NCBI GenBank assembly: GCA_963931925.1
Contig: OZ007569.1
Coordinates: forward strand, 50,092,101-50,156,100
Direction of reading: 5' to 3'
DNA from: Onchidella celtica
Lineage: Eukaryota > Mollusca > Gastropoda > Systellommatophora > Onchidiidae
DNA length: 64,000 nt
The translations under genes were made by a program, and so were the position numbers. Below are positions 52,382 through 63,935 of this stretch, piece after piece. Position 1 is the first letter of the stretch, and each line of letters begins with the position of its first letter. A model generated the notes under the pieces. That model did not search any database, was not told where the DNA came from, and saw only the letters and a list, made by a program, of their open reading frames with translations.

Positions 52382-52518
52382 CTTTAAAAAAAACAAATGT
52401 CAATCTGACAATGAATACGTCGTCCATTCTTTTCAATTTTACTTTTTATTTATTTTTTTCTTCTAAGGTTTTGTCTGCACCCTCTCCTTGATATTTCTGT
52501 GCATTAGTAACACCTTCG

Positions 52519-52680
52519 TGTAGTTTCTGTCTTCATCCTAATTAAATTGAGTAATATTTAATAATTTCCACGTAGTTTCTGTCTTCATCCTGATCTATTT
52601 TAGTTACATCTAATAATTTCCATGTAGTTTCTGTCTTCATCAATCTAATATTATTGAGTTACGTCTAACAATTTCCCACC
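52519..52680. repeat. Minisatellite, 52-bp unit, three copies
   Basis: Three diverged copies begin with GTAGTTTCTGTCTTCATC at about 52520, 52572 and 52624, each followed by a GAGTTACRTCTAAYAATTTCC-like half. The period is exactly 52. Confidence 0.8.
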
Positions 52681-52731
52681 GAGTAACAGTTCTATTAATT
52701 TTCCATACAGTAACATCCACTCAGTTACAAA

Positions 52732-53160
52732 TATGTTTGTGTTGTGTACGTACTTGTGTGTACATGCTCGCAAGCGCGTAAACACGCGTGCTTTCTGAAA
52801 AAAGAAAAAACCTCAAATAATTAGCTCCACTTGAATTCTCCATAATTTTGAAGCTTTGCCGTGAGTTTCACACGGACCACAAACCATCAAGTTTTTAAGA
52901 CAGCTTTTCCACATATTATACAATCTACAAAGCGTTTGGGGATTTCTTTTCGCATCTTTTGTTTTTAAATTTTGCTTTTTTTTTTTTGACGAATGTGACG
53001 CAAAATGACGACCCGTCAGAGAGCGCATGAAACCTTCCAGGAAGACTTATAAACTACCAGGTATTACAAGTGGATGCAGTATCTGAACATTCTCAATCGT
53101 GTATTGCTGACGGTACACATTAAACGTTTTCCTGCTTACTTAAGTTTGATGGATATTAAA
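52732..53160 (+). repeat. Duplicated segment, copy 2
   Basis: Strongly similar to 46362-46773 over its whole length, 6.4 kb away in direct orientation, with an extra 18 bases beginning GTTTCACACGGACC. See copy 1. Confidence 0.9.
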
Positions 53161-53754
53161 TTGATGGACACAGTTAATAAATGGATAGAGTGCAGGCTCT
53201 TATTTTACGTTGAGCATTCTTTAACCCATACTAATTGTTTCACGGGATTTTCCTGCGTTCTCTTCATTTACCTTTCCTCTTTCCCCACGAAACGAATATT
53301 ATTATACCGGAATCACACTGTAATGTTTACCTTCTCATGACTTACTGTGTACTATTACTATTATTATTTCTTTTAATATTATCATTATTTTTTTATTAAA
53401 TCAAATGAACTTTTTGACATCGCGATGAGAATAGTTCGCCGAGAAACTAATATGAATTTGATACCAGCCAATAATGTTGTGCTTCATGTTGGGGTTTAAC
53501 AACCAAACTTTCATTTCTCGGTTAATAACTCTATCGCTCCGCATTCGAACTCTGTTGAAGTGCAATTACTTTCTTTTCAATTATTCATGTTGACGTGAAA
53601 TTACATTGAGAATTTAGTACCTCGATGGGATGAATCTGCGGCTTGTGTTGAGAAAGGCCGAGCTTCTGGTCATTTTCTGAAATTCCAGGTTTCGATCGAG
53701 GGATACAATTTATTGTTGGTGCGATGTATTTGTATTGTTTCAAGCGATTGCGAT

Positions 53755-53985
53755 CAGTTGTGGTGCTGGTGGAGGTGGTGTTCATGGGGCAATTAGCACT
53801 GTTGTAGTTGTGGTGATGGTGGTGGTGGTGTTCATGGTGCAATTAGCACTGTTGTAGTTGTGGTGATGGAGGAGGTGGTGTTCATGGTGCAATTAGCACT
53901 GTTGTAGTTGTGGTGCTGGTGGAGGTGGTGTTCATGGTGCAATTAGCACTGTTGTAGTTGTGGTGATGGTGGTGGGGTAGTGGTG
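53755..53985. repeat. Minisatellite, 50-bp unit, four copies
   Basis: TTCATGGTGCAATTAGCACT followed by GTTGTAGTTGTGGTG and a GGTGGAGGTGGTG segment repeats at 53781, 53831, 53881 and 53931, a period of exactly 50. Copies differ at only a few positions. Confidence 0.95.
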
Positions 53986-54399
53986 AATTGTGCACAAAAC
54001 AAAAAAGGTTGTCGACTGAAGGAAAAGAGTTAAGAAATACCGTATTGAGAAAGTATGCACATTACACGACATGACACAAAGCCTCCTTGAAATCTGTTAC
54101 CAATATGTTTATTCAGGCCAGGTCGAAAAGTTCCAGACAGTGGAAATAAATGACAAAATTACATAAAAGTTCATTCACGTCATCCAGTTTATTTGTAAAC
54201 ACAACATTTATATATCGTCTTTGGCAAACAATGCATATATTTCAAGCAAAGCCATAAACATGTTAAGGAAAGTGACAGAAACAACCTATTATGTACTTTC
54301 ATTAACAAATTGCTTACCTGTAGCGAGACTGGTGATAGTGATAGTCGTGGGCTTGATGATGGGCCGTTCATGCTGCAATCAATACTGTTGCTGTTGCTA

Positions 54400-54560
54400 T
54401 GATGATGGCGGTGGTGATGGCGGAAGTGGTGTGGTGATGGTGATGGTGATGGTGATGGTGATGGTGATGGTGATGGTGGTGGTGGTGTGATAATTGCGGT
54501 GGTGGCGACGATGATGGTGGTGGTGGTGACGATGTTGTGGTGGTGGTGTTGCTGCTGATG
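54400..54560. repeat. GGTGAT/GGTGGT low-complexity tract
   Basis: About 160 bases of G/T-rich triplet-like repeats with a pure GGTGAT hexamer core at about 54432-54475. Val-Met and poly-His open frames on the two strands are artefacts. Confidence 0.95.
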
Positions 54561-55319
54561 ATGTTAATGAAATGAAAGAGACTTGAGTAATGTATCGGGA
54601 TTTTTGCTACGGTTAACCAAGACATCACTGCAAAACCCGTTACATAATGGGTCCAGGAATGCTGTGGCTTTCTGCTGTAGAATTCGAAGCTACATAAACT
54701 GCCATAGAACAGTATGCCCTCTGGGGTTCTTTTTTCCTCGTTCTTTTTTCCTTTTAATCTGTCCCTAATGCATGTAAGAATTGTCTGAATTTTACGACAC
54801 TCTTTGTCCTATTTGTTTGTATTATACATCTGTTTCGCTAGCACAATGACAATTTGATATTTTAATGCCGTAACGGGGGGAAAAAAGTACAACAAAACAA
54901 CTGTTTTGAACGTCGCTCTTTGGGAATCGAGTACGGAAAACAACGACCAACACTAAAAAGTATCGCTTTCTAATTTTCCATACAAAAGTTCAATGAAAAA
55001 CATGGATGAAAACTACAGAGATTAACGAAGGACAATCCACAAGAAAATCTCGAAAACCTTAATCATCATTTTATTTTGCATGGATTATGAGCCTTGTGAA
55101 TATAATAGAGAGAAGCCGATAATATTGTAGGATTTGTGCGATCCTACAGAACACAGATGTCCTTTCAGAATCAGTATTGTAGCTTGCATTGCCAGAAAGG
55201 ACAAGAAATGGGCGTTCTCGTCAAAAAAAGCTGACACTTCCCTCAAGCGTCCATCAATACAAAGGGGCATATCTCTTAACATTTCAATAGAATGCATAGA
55301 GATTTATAAGAAGACGAAT

Positions 55320-55334
55320 CCCCCCCCCCCCCCC
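55320..55334. repeat. Poly-C run (15)
   Basis: A pure C homopolymer. Confidence 0.95.
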
Positions 55335-55797
55335 ACTTTCTGGCAGCAGACACAATATTATGTAGGGAAACAATAAGTTTATGCCAAATACTTTCTTCTG
55401 AGTTTCTATATGAGATTCTAATCAAACACCAGGACTATTCATGCACCTCGAGATGTGTGTGGAAGATAGTGTCCCACTGTTCACGCCTTCCATGTTAAAG
55501 CTATGACGTGTAACTGTGTGAACAGTGCAGGCAAAAAATAATCGGTATCGAACTGGTGCAAACACAAACTTAAACAAATGTCTAAAATGTACTGCCTTAA
55601 GATGAAAGTGAACACGAATACAGTTTCATATTGGTGACACTGGAGCTCTACTGGATCCTGCTTACAGAAGAAACCACTAGGTTACCCGCAATGATTTTTC
55701 GATGTGGATGTTATTATTCTTTCATTTAATCACATTTCTCTCTTAAATTTCGGAAAATTTTGGGCATTAATTGTAGATTGTCGTTAATGTGAAAATT

Positions 55798-56100
55798 ATT
55801 TTCTGATGCGTACCCACAGCGCGCCTTGTCCTTTCTGAAAGAGGCCAAAATCTACAGCTCGATTCAACAACGTTTATATGCATATTTTACAAGAGTCTTT
55901 TTTGATCTATACAAAGCAATTTCTGAGAATTTTTCCAATGCAAAAAAATTTATACCGTTCTATTTAATGTTATTTGTTAACTTCAAATCGATGAAGCTCT
56001 GAATATCAAAGATAAAGAAAGTACCCGAACAGAGCGCGAAAATGGCAAAGTGACCATTATCGTGCCGACACGCTGTGAAACCCAAACTCAAACTCAAAAC
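55798..56100 (+). mobile_element. LINE 3' end, copy 9, with end of coding region
   Basis: Translates FSDAYPQRALSFLKEAKIYS, then SI and CAA where other copies have the TAA stop. The shared 3' UTR follows (GAAGCTCTGAATATCAAAG, CATTATCGTGCCGACACG) with an AAACCCAAACTCAAACTC tail. The stop is lost and the element is truncated. Confidence 0.7.
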
Positions 56101-56109
56101 TCTTAAATT

Positions 56110-57300
56110 TCCGGAAGTTTTGGACATAATTGTGGAATATTGTTATCTGCCATCGGCCATGCTTGTCTTTCTCCAAAGGCGTTGTCTGGACGGTGTCGAC
56201 GCCATGTAGATGAGAGTGACTACGATGCTGATAAATTAATCGATGTCTTTAATTGTTATTATTAAAATATTCCAAACGTAAAATGCCTGTCTGAACATTA
56301 TTATTTGTTGTAGATGATCAGGAAATACTTCTCCAGTGACTATCGTTCTCTACCGTTCTCCAGTGGTTTCACTTATTTCCCGAATGTGGAGTTTCATGTA
56401 ACCAACGGTCAATGGTTGTGGGTGGATCTGACGAAATCAAGTTTAAGTCGGAAAACCTAATTCCTGAGAAAACCCCACCAGAGGGGGGAATTTTTTCAAT
56501 GGAAATTGATATTTGTTTATAATATGAAAGGTTAGCATTTTTCCTCATTCAGTTAAACTATTTTGCTTGAAATTGTCTTAAAATCATTTCATTTTGATTT
56601 TTTAAGCCCTGGTTTGTCAGATCCACCTACATTTACCTGTAAATGAAATAACAACTAGCAGGCAGGCTCCACTCATGTAGATCAAATTCCTCTCGTGACT
56701 GTAACAAAACTGGTGCTGAGCTGCAGCATTTCACAAGATTCATTTAAGAGGTTAAATATTCACCTTGCAACCATAGGTCGGCACACAAAAAGATTTCGAA
56801 TAATGACAGAGGAAAATGTATTCCCTTTGCCCTCCTCTCTTCTTGTTTTTTTTTTATTTTGATTTCTCAGTAAAGTTAAACGCAGCTCATAAAAGCAGAA
56901 TGCAGAATTTAAATCAATTTTCACTAATTCCAAAGTTGGGCGAATGAAAATATTAAAAAAGATAGAATAATTATTTTATATGTACCAAACTGATAGTCAA
57001 CATTTAGACTCAGTCTTTGTGGTCTAGTGATTAGATAGCCTGAATTGTGATTTGTTTTCTCCTGCATTTGTTTCCCAGATATTTCCTCGATTTACAACGT
57101 CCATGACATCAGTAAATTTTACATTCAAACTGAAAGGTCGGTATTTTCTGTCTTCCCTTTTTCTTTGCGTTTTATTGCATCGTTTGGGTATTATTTCTTA
57201 TGCGAGGCTTTGCTACAGTGTATACAACTTTTTCTTTTTGCCAATTTTTGTCTTTACATCACGAAGGTGAGTTTTCTAATTCTTGAAACATCTTTAGATT
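56110..57300. other. Downstream non-coding segment
   Basis: AT-rich sequence without a recognised gene, repeat or mobile element. Confidence 0.45.
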
Positions 57301-57395
57301 ATTTACTTATTGATTTACTTATCTATTTATTTGTTGGTTGGTTTCTTTTTTTTTTTTTCTATTTATTTATTTATTTATTTATCTATTTATTTGAT
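57301..57395. repeat. (TTTA)n-rich tract
   Basis: ATTT/ATCT tetranucleotides interrupted by a T run. It creates a Leu-Ile-Tyr open frame that is not a gene. Confidence 0.9.
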
Positions 57396-58120
57396 AATGT
57401 AACTGAAACAGACTATTTTTGTCTTAATGCTGTTATTTGAATAATTTACCCCCTCAGATGAAGCGGGACAAGACGAAGTGGAACTTTCCTTAATCGTTTG
57501 CAAGAGTGAGTTGTGACTATATGTAGCTTACATAACAATTTACCTCCAACACAACTTCTCTATCGAACTGAACAATTGCAGTTTCGTTTTACCTTTATCA
57601 CAACCCAAAAGATCCAGCTGCTCGCTATTCTAATATTTCTGCACGAATTTTCTTAAACCTGCGGTTTTGCTAGAGTATCAAAAGCTGAAATTTAATCGTA
57701 GAAGATGCGAGAACGCGTTGCAAATTGAAGTCTTCGGGGGGGGGGGGGGATGTGGCAAAGCGCTGCTTGGAGGCCACCAGTTTTTAGGGCAAAAAACGTT
57801 CACCACACAGAATTGTACGTAGATATTGGTTTGTTTAGATGTTGTACAACAACTTTGCGATAAGGTTTTAACAGGGATTCTGTAGTGGGCATGGAGTGGC
57901 AAGTGAGTGGCAATATTGAATATTGATCTAATTAATTATGATTAAAATGAAATGCCTGAGTTTACCAAAATATACACACGATGGCATTGGCCTGGGGAAC
58001 TTGCATTTCAGAAGAAGAAAGAGAACCTCTTATAAAAACAACCAAATTTAAATCCAACACACAATTCCGTCAGGTTTTATTGCTCAAGGTGATTAAACGC
58101 TGCTACTGAATTGTCTGGGC

Positions 58121-58163
<43 letters not shown>

Positions 58164-58164
58164 T
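58121..58164. repeat. (TTTA)n microsatellite
   Basis: About 11 perfect TTTA units. Confidence 0.95.
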
Positions 58165-58474
58165 GTAGTTAATTTCTGTATTCCCTCGCTGTTATACCCG
58201 ACGTTACCTTAGATAAACCTGCTCCCCCCCCCCCCCCCAATCCCTCTCCATCTCAGATCTACAAATTCTAACAGAAAGCAAGATCTGCTCATATTTTCTT
58301 TACATTCTCATTTCCTTTCTTGCAGGGAAATCGCACCAAGTTGAGCTTGTGTCAAATAAAGTCTCTCATGAGCACCTTTAGTTACCATGCACGGTCAGTC
58401 AACGTGCGTAAAAACCCCATTACTCTATTTGTGTATGTACATGGTCAGTGGCCGCACATAGACACGCTGCCATT

Positions 58475-59009
58475 TGTGAGTGTGCATGAGAAAACCCACA
58501 ACAAGTCGGCAACATGACACTTTGAGTTCTGTACATATAATAAAAGACAAGACATTTCTGATAAAGTGAAGTCATTGACCACCCTAAAACAAGATTTTGA
58601 GAAAACGACATTTAATCCTAAAAGTGGCAATAGCTAATTGACCAAGTAATATTGGAATGATTGCTGTTAAGAGACCTTAGTCTAATAACTAAGCCGCTAT
58701 AGAGATCATAGTGAGTAGTGTTCACTGCTCATCTAGTTTATCCTGTAACATGCCACGGTCCCCTAAACAACAGCCAAGTCGGAAGTTTTTGGATCTTGTT
58801 AGGAGACCGTAGTCTAATTACAAAGCCGTTATAAAGATCATAGTGAGTAGTGTTCACTGCTCGTCTACAGTTTACCCTGTAACATGCCACGGTCCCCTAA
58901 ACAACAGCCAAGTTGGAAGTTTGTGTGGGACCCATATTTTCACTTCAAAGCCGTTTTTCTCAAAATCAGCTCTGCCGACTTATTGTGAGTTTTCTCATGC
59001 ACGCTCACA
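58475..59009. repeat. Inverted-repeat structure enclosing a tandem duplication
   Basis: The arm at 58475-58511 (TGTGAGTGTGCATGAGAAAA...) matches the reverse complement of 58973-59009 at 34 of 37 positions. A second inverted pair, GATTTTGAGAAAACG-like, lies inside each arm. Between them is a 132-bp tandem duplication. It may be a degenerate foldback element; no target duplication was found. Confidence 0.65.
58664..58923. repeat. Tandem duplication, 132-bp period, two copies
   Basis: GAGACC begins at 58671 and again at 58803. Both copies contain GATCATAGTGAGTAGTGTTC and ACATGCCACGGTCCCCTAAA, with scattered substitutions between them. Confidence 0.9.
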
Positions 59010-59244
59010 TTTTCTTCTTATAGAACAGGAATCACTGGAAAATATAATTATCGAAAAAAAATTCTTTATCTGAAAATTTGTAGACAAAACATATGGGCTG
59101 CCAAACTCTCAGAGAATTCTCTGAAATAGTCTGAAAGTAAACTATGTTGAAAATTTTTTCGTGAATCGGCGTAAAAAGTAGACCTCCATGAGTGTCACCA
59201 GTATGGAGCTGCCTCTTTATTCAATTCAATTAGGTCAGATTAAA

Positions 59245-59385
59245 TTTATTTACTTGTTTATTTATTTATTTACTTACTTCTTTATTTATTTATGTATTTA
59301 CTTACTTTCTTATTTATTTATGTATTTACTTACTTTCTTATTTATTTATGTATTTACTTACTTTCTTATTTATTTATTTATTTTG
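59245..59385. repeat. 28-bp minisatellite in TTTA-rich DNA
   Basis: TATGTATTTACTTACTTTCT repeats at 59291, 59319 and 59347 (period 28), embedded in TTTA units. Confidence 0.9.
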
Positions 59386-60219
59386 CTGCTCATGGTATAT
59401 TGTTGATAGAATTAATGGTTTCCGACATAGCCTTTTCTTAAACTTTCAGTTTTCAGATTTTTTACTTTTCGGTGAGTGTGTGCGTGCGTGTGTGTTGGGG
59501 AAGGGGGGGGGTATACAATAGACCATGAAAGTAGCAGCAGTGTCAGCTATACTGTAGACTTTCTTCAGCTTGCGCCTTTCAATCCTTGTTAAACAAAACA
59601 AGGAAATGCTTGAATGCGGATCAAAATTAAAAATCTTAACCTGCAGAAAACAATACGAACCTGCAGGCACTTTTTGCATGTGAAGGAAAGATTGTTTTGG
59701 ACCAGTTAACATTCACTTCTACTTTGTTTTCTTGAGTACTGTGGAAAGGTAGGGTTTATTATTGTTTTGACGTATTTAACGTCAATGGCGAAATAAAGCT
59801 GCTCTTTTAGATTAAAAACACTAAACACTGTTCATTCTATAATACTTCCACGCAAGTTTATTTGCAGTTTTACAAGAGGGCACCCAGGGAGCCCAGGCTA
59901 TCATCTCTGCTTACAGACATGTTTCTGAACTGCTGCCTGCTACTTTAAATGCAGGACCTTGTTTCAGCCATATGCTAACTGCAAGAGATGCCGGGTTGGA
60001 TAATAGCTGATGAATAGAGATCCAATATCAGAAACCAATCTTTTACCAGGTGTTCTGTTTTCTTAAAATGTGTCCGAATGCATTTTAACTCTACTTTAAT
60101 CCTTTAGTTCTCACATTGTTTTTGTATTTTTCTGTGAAATCGAAAAACAAAGCAGCCATAAGGTTTAAAATAAAAACACAAAGGAAAACAAGGAAGGACG
60201 ATAATTCATAGCCGCAGTG

Positions 60220-60480
60220 CCCTAATTGTGTCCCTTAGCTCAGCTGCGCACTGGGTCCGTAAATGGCAGCACTGGAACCAAGGGACAGAATTCATCCTCG
60301 CCCAGGAAATTGGAGAACTGTTAATTACGGCTCAGCCTTTTGTTTTCAAATTGGCGTCGCCAGCCAGGGATTAGCTAAATAGCACGTTACAGTGCATGAC
60401 TGAGGCCCATGACCAGGAAAGAGCCAAATCTGCTTCAGCGATAAGCTCAGAAATACAGCAGCGAATTTGGCTCTTCTTTC
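60220..60480. promoter_or_regulatory. GC-richer downstream block (candidate conserved regulatory element)
   Basis: About 260 bases of balanced composition with GTTAATTACGG, CCTTTTGTTTTC (SOX-like), GGGATTAGC (K50-homeodomain-like) and a perfect 9-bp inverted repeat GAGCCAAAT (60421-60429) / ATTTGGCTC (60465-60473). No ORF of note. It lies 17 kb downstream of the only gene seen. Confidence 0.25.
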
Positions 60481-60506
60481 AAGACACTCAGTCATCTCTC
60501 TTTTTG

Positions 60507-60550
60507 AGAGAGAAAGAAAGAGGGAGAAAGAGAGAGAGAGAGAGATTAAA
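60507..60550. repeat. (GA)n-rich tract
   Basis: AGAAAGAGGGAGAAAGAGAG repeats. Confidence 0.9.
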
Positions 60551-60704
60551 CGATTAAAAAATACAAATTACTTTGTTCCCGCTTACAGTATAAAACAAGA
60601 TCTTAACGAGAGCCAATGTATCCAGAAAAAAAAAAATTTAAGATGTTTACTGGCGCATTGGCTTCGGTGGATTATAATATATTTATTATCATTTCGGTCA
60701 GATG

Positions 60705-60750
60705 TAAAGAAAGAAAGAAAGAAAGAAGAAAGGTAGAAAGAAAGAAAAGG
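60705..60750. repeat. (AAAG)n tract
   Basis: Imperfect GAAA tetranucleotides. Confidence 0.9.
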
Positions 60751-61009
60751 ATAACAATTACGTAATAAATCACTTTTTTGCGCTGCACTCTAAAAATCAA
60801 AACATGCATTTACTATAGAAAATATTATTTTAATGTGCGTGTAATTGACTGATTAAATCTGAGAGCTGATATCATGAAGAACATAATGGTTAATGTGAAA
60901 CCAACAAAAAGAACTGTGCCAGACTAGTAGACGTAAAGTGATCACTGTTCTCTCATGTTATGACAAGATCGGCCTATTAACAAGCAAGGATTTATTTCGG
61001 AGGAATAAA

Positions 61010-61400
61010 TATTGCAATTCTCAAGTAGATCCCACGCATTCAAAGGTACACCTACAGAGTTACTGGGTGCTGGCAGAAAGGTTAATAAAGAATGCAGAAA
61101 GGAACTCGACAGTTACAAAAACCTAAACAAAGTCCCCGTTTTGGGAAGGAAATCACGGACAGAAAGCGCGCTGGGCTCTTTAATTAAAGACGCTGGACAC
61201 ACTGCTCCAGCAAGGCTTTCACCTTACCACCTGAATTGAAGGAAGGATGTCTCCTTGTGTGCCGGACACCTGATTAGTAAAGATGACCAGCCATGGACAA
61301 TGACTGGAGTAAATGACTGGTGTTGGAGGGAGGTCCAGCTGCCGGAGGGGGGACTGACCAGTGGTCGTGGAAGTACTAATCACTGTTAATTAAGAGCGAC
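61010..61400. promoter_or_regulatory. Candidate downstream regulatory block
   Basis: Balanced-composition sequence with TTTAATTAAAG, two CACCTG E-boxes (about 61229 and 61268), GATTAG and a SOX-like GGACAATG. No repeat and no convincing ORF. The evidence is compositional and motif-based only. Confidence 0.2.
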
Positions 61401-62069
61401 CGAGTCAGAATAGGGCTGTTTTTCTCGAGGTGTGGAAGAGAGTTGTAAGGTATGATTCCCTTAATCAAAATATCAATACCCCTGCAGGACGCCCCGTACG
61501 TGTGTCCCCAGACTTTGGTTTATCTGAAAAATGTTATCGCATAAATGGGCCGGTCGACTTCTTTGTGACAAAAGGGTTTGGAATACCCGTCCTCAGACAT
61601 GGCAAAGATATTGTTTTCACTCCTTCAAAGTGTGATAATATGAAGTATAGCGCATTAAAGGCGTTATTTTCGTGAATAACAAAAAAAACAAAAAAACTGA
61701 ATGAAAGAAAGGCTTTGGTTAACAGAACAGAACAGAACATTTCCTTCGAGACCCATCTCCTACTGTTTTTTTTTTTTTGTTGGTCTGTGTTTTTTTTATT
61801 TTCTGACGCCTCAATTTCCAGCGGTAGGTCCATCTTCGGCGGGATAGGAAGATTCAGTTATCCCGTTAACACAGATCCCCCACTACAGCGAATATCTGTC
61901 ATGATTCCATTGTTCGTGACCTACTTTGCATCAAATGAAGAAAACCACATTCGATAATCAGTAGAAACCAAGTTGTACATTTTCAGCTTGCACTTTTGTG
62001 TGGTCGTAAATTACAGCAGGCCGGCAGATTTCAATCACAAAGGGTTAATAAAAATTCTCAAAATTAAAT

Positions 62070-62360
62070 AGTTTTTAAAAATTTAGAGACGGGCCGTGGC
62101 TTGTAATATGACGCCAAGACAAGCCCAGGACATCTTCCAGCGGACAAATCTAAGCACAACTAAAAGTCATTTATTATTTATGAATTCATCCGTTCTGGTA
62201 ATGCCCTGTTACATGCCGAAGTCTCTAAAGAGTGGATAGAGATTATGACAGGAATCACATGAAATGCGGTGCCTGCCAGCTAATAACGATGACACCTGAT
62301 TCCGTTGTGTCGGGCAGCCTTCATCTTCAACTTTGATGACTGGTATCCATGACAACACTA
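62070..62360. promoter_or_regulatory. Candidate downstream regulatory block
   Basis: Non-repetitive stretch with a Hox-like CATTTATTATTTATGAATT and GATGACACCTGATTCC. No coding potential. Its similarity in style to the blocks at 60.2 and 61.0 kb suggests a cluster. Confidence 0.2.
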
Positions 62361-63935
62361 ACCACCTATTGCAAAGTTGTCATTATCATATTAAGTGATG
62401 ACGTACGGCGACTGTCAACACAACAAACAAAGGCTCTCGCCCGGCGTACAAGATGGTCTAAACTCATGCAGGCTGCTCTTAGTCTTAACCAAAATGTTCT
62501 CTTGCGGCTCTACGATTTGGACGATATTTAGCGTTACTGGTCAACTTTGTTTGTGGAGCGTTGGCAGATGTACCAGGTTATGGGGGACCTAAAACATGAA
62601 ATGAAACGTTAAAAGATACCATGACGCCACCCTTTTACGTGTTTCAGACAATACAGATTAATGAATATCAATATGCTGAGAAACTCCATAACCCGTGCTC
62701 CATAAAATAATGCGCTTAGGAAAAGACTGCATTTACAGGCAAGTCAGATAATGAAATATTATCTGTTTCTCCTAAAGCTCTTTCATCGGACTGCATATCT
62801 GAAATAAAATTATCAGAAAATAGCGCCAGTACATTCATTGTATCTGAGCAACCTCCACACAGGTTATTTCTGTTTTAAGACCGCAGACTGAGAAAGTGTT
62901 CACAATTTATTCTTACGCTTTCTCTATGACAATGGTTATTGTTTTCTAAATCCAGCTGCACGACTTTTTAGGACAGGACTCAGTACTCAAGACAATAGTG
63001 CTCCGTGCACGTTATATCTCCTCAGCATTCAGACCGTTTTCTTCTGGTATTAAGAAAGAGCTTTGGGGCAAAGAACATTCGCAATGCAGGCGTATGCGCA
63101 CAAAGGAGGGCAGAAATCGTTGTTGTTGTTTTTAGTTAATACGAATCAAACACGATATGATCAGATCTATATATAGCATTTATATTTCGCGATCAGAGGA
63201 AATGAAATAAGGAAGCACACTGTACGATCATGAAAGGTTTGCTTCTCCTAGTCCCCAAAGAAATTATTGTGTTGCTCGCTTAATTTTCACAGAATATTAT
63301 TATCACATGTACAGATATTGTAACTATTCCGAGGTCACCGGCAAGCCAGATTAAGAAGCAGTACAGGTATACGTATTCCTAAACATTAGTTACCCAAAAC
63401 TGATACAGATGTGGGCTGAGATCTGTGATCATAATGAAACATGCCAATGTAAGCATTACACATCCGGAAAATATTCCAAAACAACGTAATGTAAGACTGT
63501 GGCAGAAGGTCGTGATTGTGAAGGTGAGTTTGAACAAAATGTTTCCCGCTCTAACTTGTGAAATAACACAGGAAATCAGCGGTTCAAAGTGTATTTTGAA
63601 ATTATGATGGGGAAACAACTTGGTGATAGTATCTTAGGACAATTTCATTTGAGTTACCCTATTTAGATGTAGCAAATGTAATGCTGGCCAGAATTCTGCG
63701 GCAATGGCCTTCAGACAGTCTCATATGCAATATACACTATAACTCCACTTGAACAGACACTGCCGATGCAGAAAAAGGAGAAAAGAACAGCTTTCGTCTT
63801 TCCGTGCACATTCTTACCTTCTGAAATAAAAGGCGTATTAACCACGAATCTGGATAGAATAGTTTAGACTCTTTGTAGGCCTAATAACATTATACAAATT
63901 GTATGGAAATTGAATGCACAACCATTGTCTTTCTT
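62361..63935. other. Downstream non-coding segment
   Basis: AT-rich sequence with one TAGGCCTA octamer at 63876. No gene or mobile element is recognised. Confidence 0.45.

Noticed and set aside
54221..54628. Val-Met and poly-His open frames
   Set aside because: Translation of the GGTGAT tract in two strands.
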